Below, piece after piece: positions 56,114 through 63,260 of a stretch of 64,000 nucleotides of DNA. The DNA comes from Paenibacillus sonchi (lineage in GTDB: Bacteria > Bacillota > Bacilli > Paenibacillales > Paenibacillaceae), in assembly GCF_016772475.1 (NCBI RefSeq), contig NZ_CP068595.1, forward strand, positions 6,634,001 through 6,698,000. Direction: 5' to 3'. The translations under genes were made by a program, and so were the position numbers. Below the pieces are notes generated by a model, which worked only from the letters and a program-made list of their open reading frames with translations, was not told the origin of the DNA and did not search any database. How positions within the stretch are numbered: position 1 is the first letter of the stretch; every line of letters starts with the position of its first letter.

Positions 56114-56785
56114 TCAGAGCGGGCCAGAAATCCCCTGTCTGCGGATCATAATAAAGTGTCCGACGAGCAGAATAAGCAGGACCGCCGGGAGAAAGAATAC
56201 ATGGAGTGCAAAAAACCGGGTCAGCGTTTCCGCTCCGACAATCGTGCCGCCCTGCATCAGCTCCTTCAGCACCGGACCCATGACCGGCACGGAATTTGCA
56301 ATCTCAAGTGTTACCTTGGTGGCAAAATAGGCTTTATTGTCCCAAGGCAGCAGATAACCGGTGAGGCCGAGGCCCAGCATGACGAAAAAAATCAGCATGC
56401 CCACTACCCAGTTCATCTCACGCGGAGCTTTATACGATCCGGTAAAGAATACCCGCATGGTATGCAGGAACATCATGACAATGACGAGGCTCGCTCCCCA
56501 GTGATGCATGCCGCGGACAATTTGCCCGAAAGCTACCTTGGTCTGCAGATACTCCACACTGGCATAAGCGTTGATAATATCCGGGACATAATACATCGTG
56601 AGGAACATGCCGGATAAGATTTGAATGACGGTAATAAAAAAAGTAAGGCCGCCGAAGCAATACACAAATGCCGAAAAGTGATGGGCCGGATTGACATGCT
56701 CAGGAACTTCATGGTCGGCGACATCCCTCCAGATCGGCGTAATATCCAGACGTTCATCAATCCAGTTGTAGACATTTTTAAACAT
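56114..56785 (-). CDS. qcrB: Menaquinol:cytochrome c reductase cytochrome b subunit
   Basis: The 223-residue cytochrome b6-type protein has four transmembrane helices with haem-binding histidines (HHFSAFVYCFGGLTFF near residue 36 and GMHHWGASLVIVMMFLHTMRVFF near 90-110, with further His later). It is the N-terminal part of cytochrome b, complemented by QcrC. It lies 5 bp after qcrA and 30 bp before qcrC. Confidence 0.95.
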   Translation of the reverse strand: MFKNVYNWIDERLDITPIWRDVADHEVPEHVNPAHHFSAFVYCFGGLTFFITVIQILSGMFLTMYYVPDIINAYASVEYLQTKVAFGQIVRGMHHWGASLVIVMMFLHTMRVFFTGSYKAPREMNWVVGMLIFFVMLGLGLTGYLLPWDNKAYFATKVTLEIANSVPVMGPVLKELMQGGTIVGAETLTRFFALHVFFLPAVLLILLVGHFIMIRRQGISGPL

Positions 56786-56790
56786 CAGAT

Positions 56791-57345
56791 CTACGCCTCC
56801 TTTTTAACCTCTGTATTGGGGATGATCTCACCCAGATAGACCCAGTCTCCATCAATTTTGGTTTTGTACTGGTCCAGGGGCTTGGGGGCTACAGCCAGAT
56901 TTTTGCCGAGCTTCGTATACCTGGCTCCATGGCATGGGCAGTGATATTCATCCGGATACGCCTTGTCATTGTTCCAGCCCACCGTACAGCCCAGATGCTT
57001 GCAGATTGGTGAAAGCGCATAAATTTCTCCGTTCTCGTCTTTGCGGATCCACGCCGTCAGCGTAGCTGTACTGGCATACCATCCGTCCTGTTGGGGAAGT
57101 TCGAAGGTGAACTCTTGAGGGACATCGGTAATCTTGGCAGTCTCGGCTACCTTGATGAATTCCCCCGCACCTTTCTTATGTAATACCGGGTCCACCGCGA
57201 AACGGACCATGGGCAGAATAGCACCTGCTCCCATAAATGCCGTTGCCCCTCCCAGTGTATACGTTAAAAACTGCCGCCTGGACATCTCTTTCAGGCTGGG
57301 AGGTCCTTGTGGAATTGACTCGTGCTCGTTATTATGGCTGCTCAT
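56791..57345 (-). CDS. qcrA: Menaquinol:cytochrome c reductase Rieske iron-sulfur subunit
   Basis: The 184-residue protein has a twin-Arg-like MSRRQFLTYTLGGATAFMGAGAILPMV membrane anchor (residues about 24-50) and the Rieske [2Fe-2S] motifs CKHLGC and CPCHGARY near 125-150. The ATG at 57345 is preferred over the frame opening 18 codons earlier. It starts the qcrABC operon of the respiratory chain. Confidence 0.95.
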   Translation of the reverse strand: MSSHNNEHESIPQGPPSLKEMSRRQFLTYTLGGATAFMGAGAILPMVRFAVDPVLHKKGAGEFIKVAETAKITDVPQEFTFELPQQDGWYASTATLTAWIRKDENGEIYALSPICKHLGCTVGWNNDKAYPDEYHCPCHGARYTKLGKNLAVAPKPLDQYKTKIDGDWVYLGEIIPNTEVKKEA

Positions 57346-57569
57346 ACGGTGTGTAACCCCCTTTTCACTTTTGAGAAGGCACCTGCAGTGTAAAAACAAT
57401 GCAATTTTCTGTAAATAATCCGTTTACAATGATAATTATCACATGTCACAAGTTCAATCTAATCATAGCTTAGCCTCCAAAACCCGTCAAGAATATTGTC
57501 TAAATTGTGACGACCCCATTTTAAATTTTCTTTATAAATTGTTGATTTTTTGTCACATTTAGATCTGTT

Positions 57570-57998
57570 TCATTTGTTCCATAACGCCTCGATTTCATCT
57601 CTGATGCAGCTTCTCACCGGCTTTTGCCGAGAAGCCTCAATGTCAGGCAGGGAGAGAACTAAATCGCTTTCAGCAATCCCGCTCCCGGCCAGAGAGATGT
57701 CCGCTGACAGCACAATCACAGACTGGAAACCGCTGGATTTGACTTTTCGGCAAATCTCATTTATATAAGCTGCGCTTTCGGCCCCATTGTACTGTAAAGC
57801 CGGGTAGGTCACGATACGGCCCTGATATGGTTTTTCCACGAGATCCAAAAAGTCCCGCAATCTCTCCAATGCCTCCGCGGCTTCAGGCGGACTCTCCATG
57901 CCGCTAAGTCCGGTATACGGGAGCAGGCAGGTATCATAGTACTTCCGGTTCTCCAGCCAGCTCTCGGCAGTAAAATCACTGAATTTCATCACACTCAC
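57570..57998 (-). CDS. ypiF: DUF2487 protein (YpiF-like)
   Basis: The 142-residue soluble protein (MKFSDFTAESWLENRKYYDTCLLPYTGLSGME...) matches the DUF2487/YpiF family, found just upstream of the qcr operon in Bacillus. It shows a conserved FSDFTAESW start and QSVIVLSADISLAGSG. The frame starts with MSV, and the ATG (MKFSD) two codons later is equally plausible. Function unknown. Confidence 0.8.
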   Translation of the reverse strand: MSVMKFSDFTAESWLENRKYYDTCLLPYTGLSGMESPPEAAEALERLRDFLDLVEKPYQGRIVTYPALQYNGAESAAYINEICRKVKSSGFQSVIVLSADISLAGSGIAESDLVLSLPDIEASRQKPVRSCIRDEIEALWNK

Positions 57999-58040
57999 CC
58001 TTTTTTATGATATAAGTTCCTTATGAGATTTCATTGTAAC

Positions 58041-58067
58041 AAAAAAGAAATGCGCCAGGCGCATTTC
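58041..58067 (-). terminator. Terminator of the IDEAL protein gene
   Basis: GAAATGCGCC-TGGCGCATTTC stem followed by TTTTTT on the minus strand, 12 bp after the stop. Confidence 0.9.
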
Positions 58068-58078
58068 CCGTATTATTC

Positions 58079-58258
58079 TTAGGCCAGACTTTTCAATTCC
58101 TCCGTCAGATTGCGGAACGCCGTCTTATCGCCGGCAGCCAGCGCCGTGTCGATCTCCCGGTACAAGATGTCGGTACGACGCTTTCGCAGCGCTTCATCCC
58201 ACACCATTTCTGCCGCAAGTCCTAGCATCACTTCATAGGTAGCCTTCATTTTGTCCAT
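58079..58258 (-). CDS. Small IDEAL-domain protein
   Basis: The 59-residue protein ends in an IDEAL motif, YREIDTALAAGDKTAFRNLT followed by EEL, matching the IDEAL consensus I-D-x-A-L-x-x-x-D-x-x-x-F. In B. subtilis this motif sits at the C-terminus of the larger YpiB. The ATG at 58258 has GGAGG eight bases upstream; the longer GTG frame would place the site too close. It lies 18 bp after the gamma-carbonic-anhydrase-like gene, upstream of ypiF. Function unknown. Confidence 0.75.
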   Translation of the reverse strand: MDKMKATYEVMLGLAAEMVWDEALRKRRTDILYREIDTALAAGDKTAFRNLTEELKSLA

Positions 58259-58276
58259 TCGATACACCTCCGCTGT

Positions 58277-58783
58277 TTAGATCCTTCCATATTCACTTGC
58301 TTTAAGTACATAGCTCTCGCATGTGCGGGCCATCCTCTGAAGATCCTGCTCCGTTAATTCACGAATCACTCTGGCAGGTGAACCGAGTGATAGGGTATAG
58401 GGCGGAATGATTTTGTTTTCGGTTACAATAGAACCGGCTCCTATTAAAGCATATTCACCAATCTCTGCACCGTTCAATACAATTGCACCCATTCCGATTA
58501 ATGTGCCTTTGCCTATCCTGCAGCCATGGATGATTGCAGAATGGCCGACCGATATGTCATCCCCCAATACCAGCGGCAGTCCTTCAGCCACATGCCCCAC
58601 GGTACCATCCTGGATATTGCAGCGGTCGCCGATCATTACCGGAGCCAAATCCCCCCGGAGTACGGCGTTGAACCAGACACTGGACTGTCGTCCAATTCTT
58701 ACGTCACCTACCAGCTTCGCACCCTCCGCCACGTATACAGACTCGTCAAGCTGCGGTATGTAGTTCCCATAACCAATCCGCAT
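58277..58783 (-). CDS. Gamma-carbonic anhydrase family protein
   Basis: The 168-residue protein is a left-handed beta-helix with hexapeptide repeats (VGDVRIGRQSSVWFNAVLRGD, IGMGAIVLNGAEIGEYALIGAGSIV). Metal-ligand histidines are visible in GHVAEG, VGHSAIIHGC. Such proteins (YrdA/PaaY-like) can be carbonic anhydrases, but activity is often unproven. The ATG at 58783 follows AGGGGGAGAA, 18 codons inside the longest frame. It lies 14 bp after a hypothetical gene. Confidence 0.88.
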   Translation of the reverse strand: MRIGYGNYIPQLDESVYVAEGAKLVGDVRIGRQSSVWFNAVLRGDLAPVMIGDRCNIQDGTVGHVAEGLPLVLGDDISVGHSAIIHGCRIGKGTLIGMGAIVLNGAEIGEYALIGAGSIVTENKIIPPYTLSLGSPARVIRELTEQDLQRMARTCESYVLKASEYGRI

Positions 58784-58797
58784 TCTTCTCCCCCTGC

Positions 58798-59886
58798 CTA
58801 CTTCAGCTGCTTCGGCACAGCCGCCTCCAGCCCCCACGGCGTCATCATAACCACCGGCCCCTCCGGTGTTTCACCGAGGCGGAGCATTCCCAGATGCAGC
58901 ATCATCCGGATGATGCGCTGTTCCAGAATCGAAGCGGCATCATCGTAATAAAACGGCTTGACCAGCCAGCCCAGACTCTCTACAAGTGAGGCCACGGCAA
59001 CCCACTTCCCCGCACTTACACTTATCCAGTATACGAGGGACGGCAGATTTGGTATAGCGCCTTTATACAGTTTTAACCAAAAGGAGTATAACTGTATCAG
59101 CTTTTCAGATTTCCCCTGTTCGAGCAGCGTTTCTCCGGCCAAAGTCAGCTTCAGACGGTAGCCTGCCTCGGTAGTCCAGCGGCGGTGGCGGGCGTAATCC
59201 ACGATCAGAGCCAGTCTGGGCGGGTAATGCTCACAGGCTCTTCCATAGCCGAATCTCCAGCCGCCTTTGCCGAGAAGAGGTTCAGGAATTTGGATCGCGT
59301 TCATGACCCCTTGCTGATACCTTTTGTGCAGCGCACCTTCCTGGTTCAGCTCAGGCTCATTCTCTTGGATATAGCGAAGAAAGAGCAGCAGGTCACCCGC
59401 AAGCATCTCGCCTTCACTCCGGTAAATCGCAGGCTCTCCGCCGGGAGGGATTTGTTCCCTCAGATATTCGCCCATCCGTTCGCGGAAGCGGGTTTTCAGA
59501 TCCTGCGGAACCCGGAACAAATACCTGCTCTGCTGAGAAGCGCCGCTAAAGAGCCAACCGCTGTTTTTGAACCTTGCCACCATCTCCCGGTACCCCCCGC
59601 TTTTGCCGGGAACTGTATCGAAGGAAGCCTGCCTCGCCGCAGCCAGCAAATCCTCAAGACTGAACTGGCTGCGTTCGTCGAACAACAGCGTATTGAGAAA
59701 CCGCAGGTCTTCAGGAGCGCATTCCCGGATATGGGATTCCATAAACTGGCGGCTCCCCAGTGTGATCAATATACTCTGAATCAAATCATGTTTGGAATTC
59801 CGTTTGCAATCACACTGGTAGCGTCCCGCAATGGCGGTAAGCTGACTAATGTCTGCAAAGTTAAGCATATCCGCCAGATTCATCAT
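58798..59886 (-). CDS. Conserved-type hypothetical protein, 362 residues
   Basis: The protein is soluble and helix-rich: ADMLNFADISQLTAIAGRY, CDCKRNSKHDLIQSIL near the start and several hydrophobic helical blocks later (LALIVDYARHRRWTTEAGYRLKLTLAGETLLEQ, and VAVASLVESLGWLVKPFYYDD). Parts resemble winged-helix or helicase-associated modules, but I cannot assign a family. GAGG lies six bases before the ATG. It is upstream of the gamma-carbonic-anhydrase gene on the same strand. No catalytic motif is seen. Confidence 0.7.
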   Translation of the reverse strand: MMNLADMLNFADISQLTAIAGRYQCDCKRNSKHDLIQSILITLGSRQFMESHIRECAPEDLRFLNTLLFDERSQFSLEDLLAAARQASFDTVPGKSGGYREMVARFKNSGWLFSGASQQSRYLFRVPQDLKTRFRERMGEYLREQIPPGGEPAIYRSEGEMLAGDLLLFLRYIQENEPELNQEGALHKRYQQGVMNAIQIPEPLLGKGGWRFGYGRACEHYPPRLALIVDYARHRRWTTEAGYRLKLTLAGETLLEQGKSEKLIQLYSFWLKLYKGAIPNLPSLVYWISVSAGKWVAVASLVESLGWLVKPFYYDDAASILEQRIIRMMLHLGMLRLGETPEGPVVMMTPWGLEAAVPKQLK

Positions 59887-59948
59887 TTATCGCCTCACCG
59901 TTTTACTACCATTATGGGAAATACTGCCCTTTTTATTCCTTATCGCTC

Positions 59949-59976
59949 AAAAAAAATAACCCGAAGGGTCGGGTTA
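59949..59976 (-). terminator. Terminator of the histidine phosphatase gene
   Basis: AACCCGACCCTTCGGGTT hairpin followed by ATTTTTTTT on the minus strand, overlapping the stop region. Confidence 0.8.
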
Positions 59977-60561
59977 ATGCTGTTGTTGCAGAATATGGCG
60001 TGTACAATTGTACAGCAGCGGATTCCATTCCTTTTCTTTCTTCTCCAGTATTGTAAGCGAGAGATTGCCGAGACGCTCTGAGTATTTATCCTTATATAAG
60101 GCGATGTAGAGCTGGGCCAGAAAGCCTCCATGCGAGATAACAAGTAGGTTCTTATCCGGGTAAAGCGCTGCAATTTCCTCCATAAAAGCCAAGGCCCGCG
60201 CTTGAAGCTGCTCATCCGACTCCTGTCCAAGCGGCAGCAGATTCCAGTCCTTGCCCCATTTCTCTTCACGCTGTGCAGCAGTCATCCCCTCAACCTGCCC
60301 ATAGGCCCGCTCACGGATGCGCTCATCCGGTTCAAGCAATGGAATGCCCAGCTTGGCCGCGATAATTTTGCCTGTCTCCGCAGCACGGGAAAGACTGCTG
60401 GTGATACAGTAGTCCCAACGGTAAGTTTCCTGCAGAAGCCGTTCCCCCAGCATCTCAGCCTGACTCCGGCCTTCATCGTTGAGCGGAATGTCGCTTTGTC
60501 CTTGTATCCTGCCTTCCGCATTCCAGTCCGTCAGCCCATGGCGGATTAAGCCAATCAGCAT
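59974..60561 (-). CDS. Histidine phosphatase family protein (phosphoglycerate-mutase-like)
   Basis: The 195-residue enzyme has the catalytic LIRHGLTDWN (phospho-His) near residue 6 and a second histidine in LLVISHGGFLAQ near 150, with the arginine and glutamate region ITSSLSRAAETGKIIA and RERAYGQVEG in between. Substrates of this superfamily vary (cobalamin phosphatase, sugar phosphatases), so none is assigned. The ATG at 60561 with AAGG eight bases upstream is preferred over GTG codons upstream. Confidence 0.85.
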   Translation of the reverse strand: MLIGLIRHGLTDWNAEGRIQGQSDIPLNDEGRSQAEMLGERLLQETYRWDYCITSSLSRAAETGKIIAAKLGIPLLEPDERIRERAYGQVEGMTAAQREEKWGKDWNLLPLGQESDEQLQARALAFMEEIAALYPDKNLLVISHGGFLAQLYIALYKDKYSERLGNLSLTILEKKEKEWNPLLYNCTRHILQQQH

Positions 60562-60668
60562 CACAATCACCTTGCCCTTCCCTTATGTTTGCTTAATAAT
60601 GTAACACGAATGAAAACAAATGTCTTCTTTTTGAAATGTTAATTAGGCTTGTCCTGTAAGATCACAAC

Positions 60669-60704
60669 AAAAAACCCGCTTTACTTGGGAGTAAAGAGGG
60701 CTTC
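60669..60704 (-). terminator. Terminator of the sigma/anti-sigma operon
   Basis: CCCTCTTTACT...AGTAAAGCGGG stem followed by TTTTTTG on the minus strand, directly at the end of the anti-sigma gene. Confidence 0.85.
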
Positions 60705-61297
60705 TTAATGTCTGCGGTAACGGTTCAGCCGGTACAGCAAAAATACCGACAGGCCTACTCCGAGCATGGACAGCATCATCCAATATTGCGGATGGGTTGG
60801 ACCCATGCTCACCACGAGCGGTTCAATGATCCCTCCGCCCGATTCAGAGTCAGGATACGAGGAGGACCAATCCATAGACAAGCCGGCTACACCGGTCTCC
60901 ACAATTCCGCTCTGCGCCACAGTAGTATTGGCGGGTGTTTTGAACATCGTAAAATACAGAAAGCTGGATATAAAAACAGCCAGAAAACAGGCAATCCAGA
61001 GACTGAGCCGGCGACGGAAGGCTGTAGAATTCCCGGCAGATTTACCATCCCCGGCATAAGCCAGGGACTTTCCAGATAAATCCGCTCCATCACCCGAAGA
61101 TTCACAGCCTCCGCACGTTCTTCGCTGATTTCAATCTGTGTTTCCCGCATAAGCTCACTGCTCTCCTGCCACAACGCCCATTCAGCGGAACAGTAGGGAC
61201 AATTCACAATATGCCTTTCAAGCAAAATCCGCCTAGGGTCCGTGGGGGGAGCGTCCCACAAAAGCGGAATGGAATCCTGCGCTTCCCTGCAATTCAT
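60705..61297 (-). pseudogene. Zinc-finger anti-sigma factor, frameshifted (likely base-call artefact)
   Basis: Intact, the product would be about 197 residues: an N-terminal zf-HC2/ZAS motif (HIVNCPYCSAEW, with CREAQDS before it), VMERIYLESPWLMPG, a transmembrane helix (LWIACFLAVFISSFLYF), an outside segment, and a last membrane helix (YWMMLSMLGVGLSVFLLYRL). It should hold the adjacent ECF sigma factor at the membrane. The break is at CCCC (61048-61051; GGGG on the coding strand): as written it runs into VNLPGILQ, while one extra G gives MPGDGKSAGNSTAFRRRLS. It follows the sigma gene by five bases. Confidence 0.85.
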
Positions 61298-61302
61298 AGG
61301 CC

Positions 61303-61896
61303 TTACACCCTCTCAGCCTGCTCATCTTCCTCTATTTCAGGCTCATAAAAATAGGACTCGAGTTGGAGCTTCACACTGCTCCTGGCACGGAACAATAATG
61401 ATTTCACGGAGCTGACACTCTGGTCCAGAATCTCTGCAATTTCCTGATAGTCCATTTGATCGTATTCCCGTAGTATCAGCGCGGAACGCTGTTTCTCCGG
61501 CAGATTATTAATCGCTTCACGGACCAGGTTCATCCGCTCTTTGCGGAGCGCAGCCTGTTCTGGAGCCACCTCAATCGGGGCTACCGGCGTATACCCGCTT
61601 TCCTCAAGTGACACATTTCCGGCACGGTTCTTGCGAAGCTCGCTAAGCACTGTATTCCGGGCAATCGTATACAGCCATGTTGAGAATGATGCATCTACTT
61701 CCCGGAAAGAATGCAGGCTCCGGAACGCCTTGTAAAAGGTCTCCGAGCATAAATCCTCCGCAAGAAGCTCCATGTGGGAATTCTTGAGCATATGGTAGAC
61801 AAAAGCCAGTATTTTACGTTGGTACCGCCGCATTAATTCTGAATATATCTCTGTGTTACCTTGTTTGATTAGCTGGATCAACTGGGAATCCGTCAT
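61303..61896 (-). CDS. ECF-family RNA polymerase sigma factor
   Basis: The 197-residue protein has region 2 (IYSELMRRYQRKILAFVYHML ... LCSETFYKAFRSLHSFREVDASFSTWLYTIARN) and region 4 (INNLPEKQRSALILREYDQMDYQEIAEIL). Extracytoplasmic-function sigma factors direct a stress-specific regulon, and this one is paired with a zinc-finger anti-sigma factor downstream. An ECF-like promoter lies about 55 bp upstream. No specific B. subtilis orthologue (SigW/X/M/V) can be named. Confidence 0.9.
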   Translation of the reverse strand: MTDSQLIQLIKQGNTEIYSELMRRYQRKILAFVYHMLKNSHMELLAEDLCSETFYKAFRSLHSFREVDASFSTWLYTIARNTVLSELRKNRAGNVSLEESGYTPVAPIEVAPEQAALRKERMNLVREAINNLPEKQRSALILREYDQMDYQEIAEILDQSVSSVKSLLFRARSSVKLQLESYFYEPEIEEDEQAERV

Positions 61897-61953
61897 GGTG
61901 AGTTCGGCCCTCCTCGCCCTAGCACGTGTAATCCCGTCCGGTCCATAATTCTT

Positions 61954-61980
61954 ATACCGGCCGGGGCTTAAAAAGTTGCG
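61954..61980 (-). promoter_or_regulatory. Possible ECF-type autoregulated promoter
   Basis: On the minus strand CGCAAC (complement of 61975-61980) followed by TTTTT and, after a 15-base spacer, CGGTAT (complement of 61954-61959) resembles ECF -35 AAC and -10 CGT-like elements. It is about 55 bp before the sigma start. The match is partial. Confidence 0.4.
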
Positions 61981-62324
61981 GTTTTCCTACAAATTTGCAC
62001 ACATTTAAAGGCATTACTTCCTATGTATATTCAGTCACCCGACAAATAAGGCACTCTGTAAGTAAATACAGAAAGAAAAACACAAGTTCATGGATGGATC
62101 GGCAATCCAAATACCGGATCGCTTGTTATATCTCTGGAAACTATAAACATACCTAGTCTAGTATAGCACATATTCTTACAGGATGACATTAATAGACTCA
62201 TTGCAGCAGAATGCGTCGGATTTTCAAGCGTGGGGTCGTGTGGGGTCGAATGAAGGAACGCGGGGCATGAATTCGGAATTTTGCAATATTTATTACATTC
62301 CTCCAAATGATGCTAAAAATAGGC

Positions 62325-62356
62325 AAAAAAAAGACCGCTTACATTATAAGCGGTTA
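62325..62356 (-). terminator. Terminator of the tetR gene
   Basis: ACCGCTTATAATGTAAGCGGT hairpin (arms around ACCGCTTA/TAAGCGGT) followed by eight T on the minus strand. Confidence 0.85.
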
Positions 62357-62480
62357 CAGTTCACAATTTCTTGGAACCGTGTAGTATTTGGATAGGAGTG
62401 GAGAGAAACCATACTGTACCTTTATTATATGTATCCGTTTACATGATGTCAACACTTTTTTAAAAGATTAAAGCCTGAAT

Positions 62481-63053
62481 TTATGGCCTTCCTATTAATC
62501 CGTACAAGAGCAGCCGGTTAAGCTCTGCCATTTTTGCTTTGTAATTTTCTGTACCCGCCCACGATGATTGGACCGTCCCAATCGCATTCAATAATTCCAA
62601 TATGGTTTGCAGAGAAACAGAAGCATCTATAACCCCTTCACTTTTCCCCTGCCTGATGAACTCCTGAATGATCTCGACTCTGATCCGGTTTGTATTTTCA
62701 TTATAGAGACTTGATAACACCTGATCCTCTACTGCCCCCGGGGAACAAAGCAATTGATAATCCTGATCGGCACAGATCTCCAATGCCCGGAGCATTTTAT
62801 CTTTGAATTCGATATTTTGGCCCAGGAGTTCCTTGGCCTTATGGACGGTATTCTGCATCAGGACATTGGCACATTCCCTGACCACTCCTTCTTTGCTGCC
62901 AAAATAATTATATAGTGACACAGAGGATACGCCGGATTCAGCGGCAATGTCTTTTATACTGACGTGGATGAAGCCTTTTTCATGGAAAAGCCTTAGGGCT
63001 GCTGCAACAATTGCATCCTTCTTGGTTTGTGTTCTTATTTCAAATTTGTTCAT
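62481..63053 (-). CDS. TetR-family transcriptional regulator
   Basis: The 190-residue protein has an N-terminal TetR helix-turn-helix (KDAIVAAALRLFHEKGFIHVSIKDIAAESGVSSVSLYNYFGSKE, residues about 12-55) and a ligand-binding C-terminal part. It is divergent from a ketopantoate-reductase-like gene. A palindrome between them, overlapping the -35/-10 of the plus-strand gene, is a plausible operator. The ligand is unknown. Confidence 0.9.
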   Translation of the reverse strand: MNKFEIRTQTKKDAIVAAALRLFHEKGFIHVSIKDIAAESGVSSVSLYNYFGSKEGVVRECANVLMQNTVHKAKELLGQNIEFKDKMLRALEICADQDYQLLCSPGAVEDQVLSSLYNENTNRIRVEIIQEFIRQGKSEGVIDASVSLQTILELLNAIGTVQSSWAGTENYKAKMAELNRLLLYGLIGRP

Positions 63054-63143
63054 ATCGCTTTACCCACATCCCGCATTTTTTAATAAAGTTTACTATAACA
63101 TGAATTCCGAAGTTTTGAAATAATGACTCCTTAATTTAAAAAC

Positions 63144-63176
63144 CTATTGACAGACGGTTTGTGTCAGGAATAGAAT
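63144..63176 (+). promoter_or_regulatory. Promoter and candidate TetR operator of the panE-like gene
   Basis: TTGACA (63147-63152) and TAGAAT (63171-63176) are separated by 18 bp. The spacer carries symmetric sequence: CTATTGACA...TGTCAGGAATAG across 63144-63173. TetR-family sites usually have this size and position. Confidence 0.45.
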
Positions 63177-63189
63177 CGAGCTGTGATAA

Positions 63190-63219
63190 TTTTTAAATAT
63201 ATAACTCAATATTTAAAAA
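63190..63219. repeat. AT-rich perfect inverted repeat in the leader
   Basis: TTTTTAAATAT and ATATTTAAAAA (11 bp each, perfect) around an eight-base loop, about 40 bp before the start of the panE-like gene. It could bind a regulator or form a weak RNA hairpin. Confidence 0.5.
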
Positions 63220-63260
63220 CTTTATTCAAAATATGCAATAGAATATGGAGGAGCGATTCA

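Larger units (their letters stand above)
61897..62480. other. 584-bp gap between sigma and TetR genes
   Basis: It holds the candidate ECF promoter (near 61951-61980) and the tetR terminator (62325-62356). No gene is supported; short frames on both strands overlap the terminator and lack starts. Confidence 0.55.

Noticed and set aside
62183..62395. 70-codon plus-strand frame
   Set aside because: It runs through the tetR terminator and has no proper ribosome site or family-like sequence.
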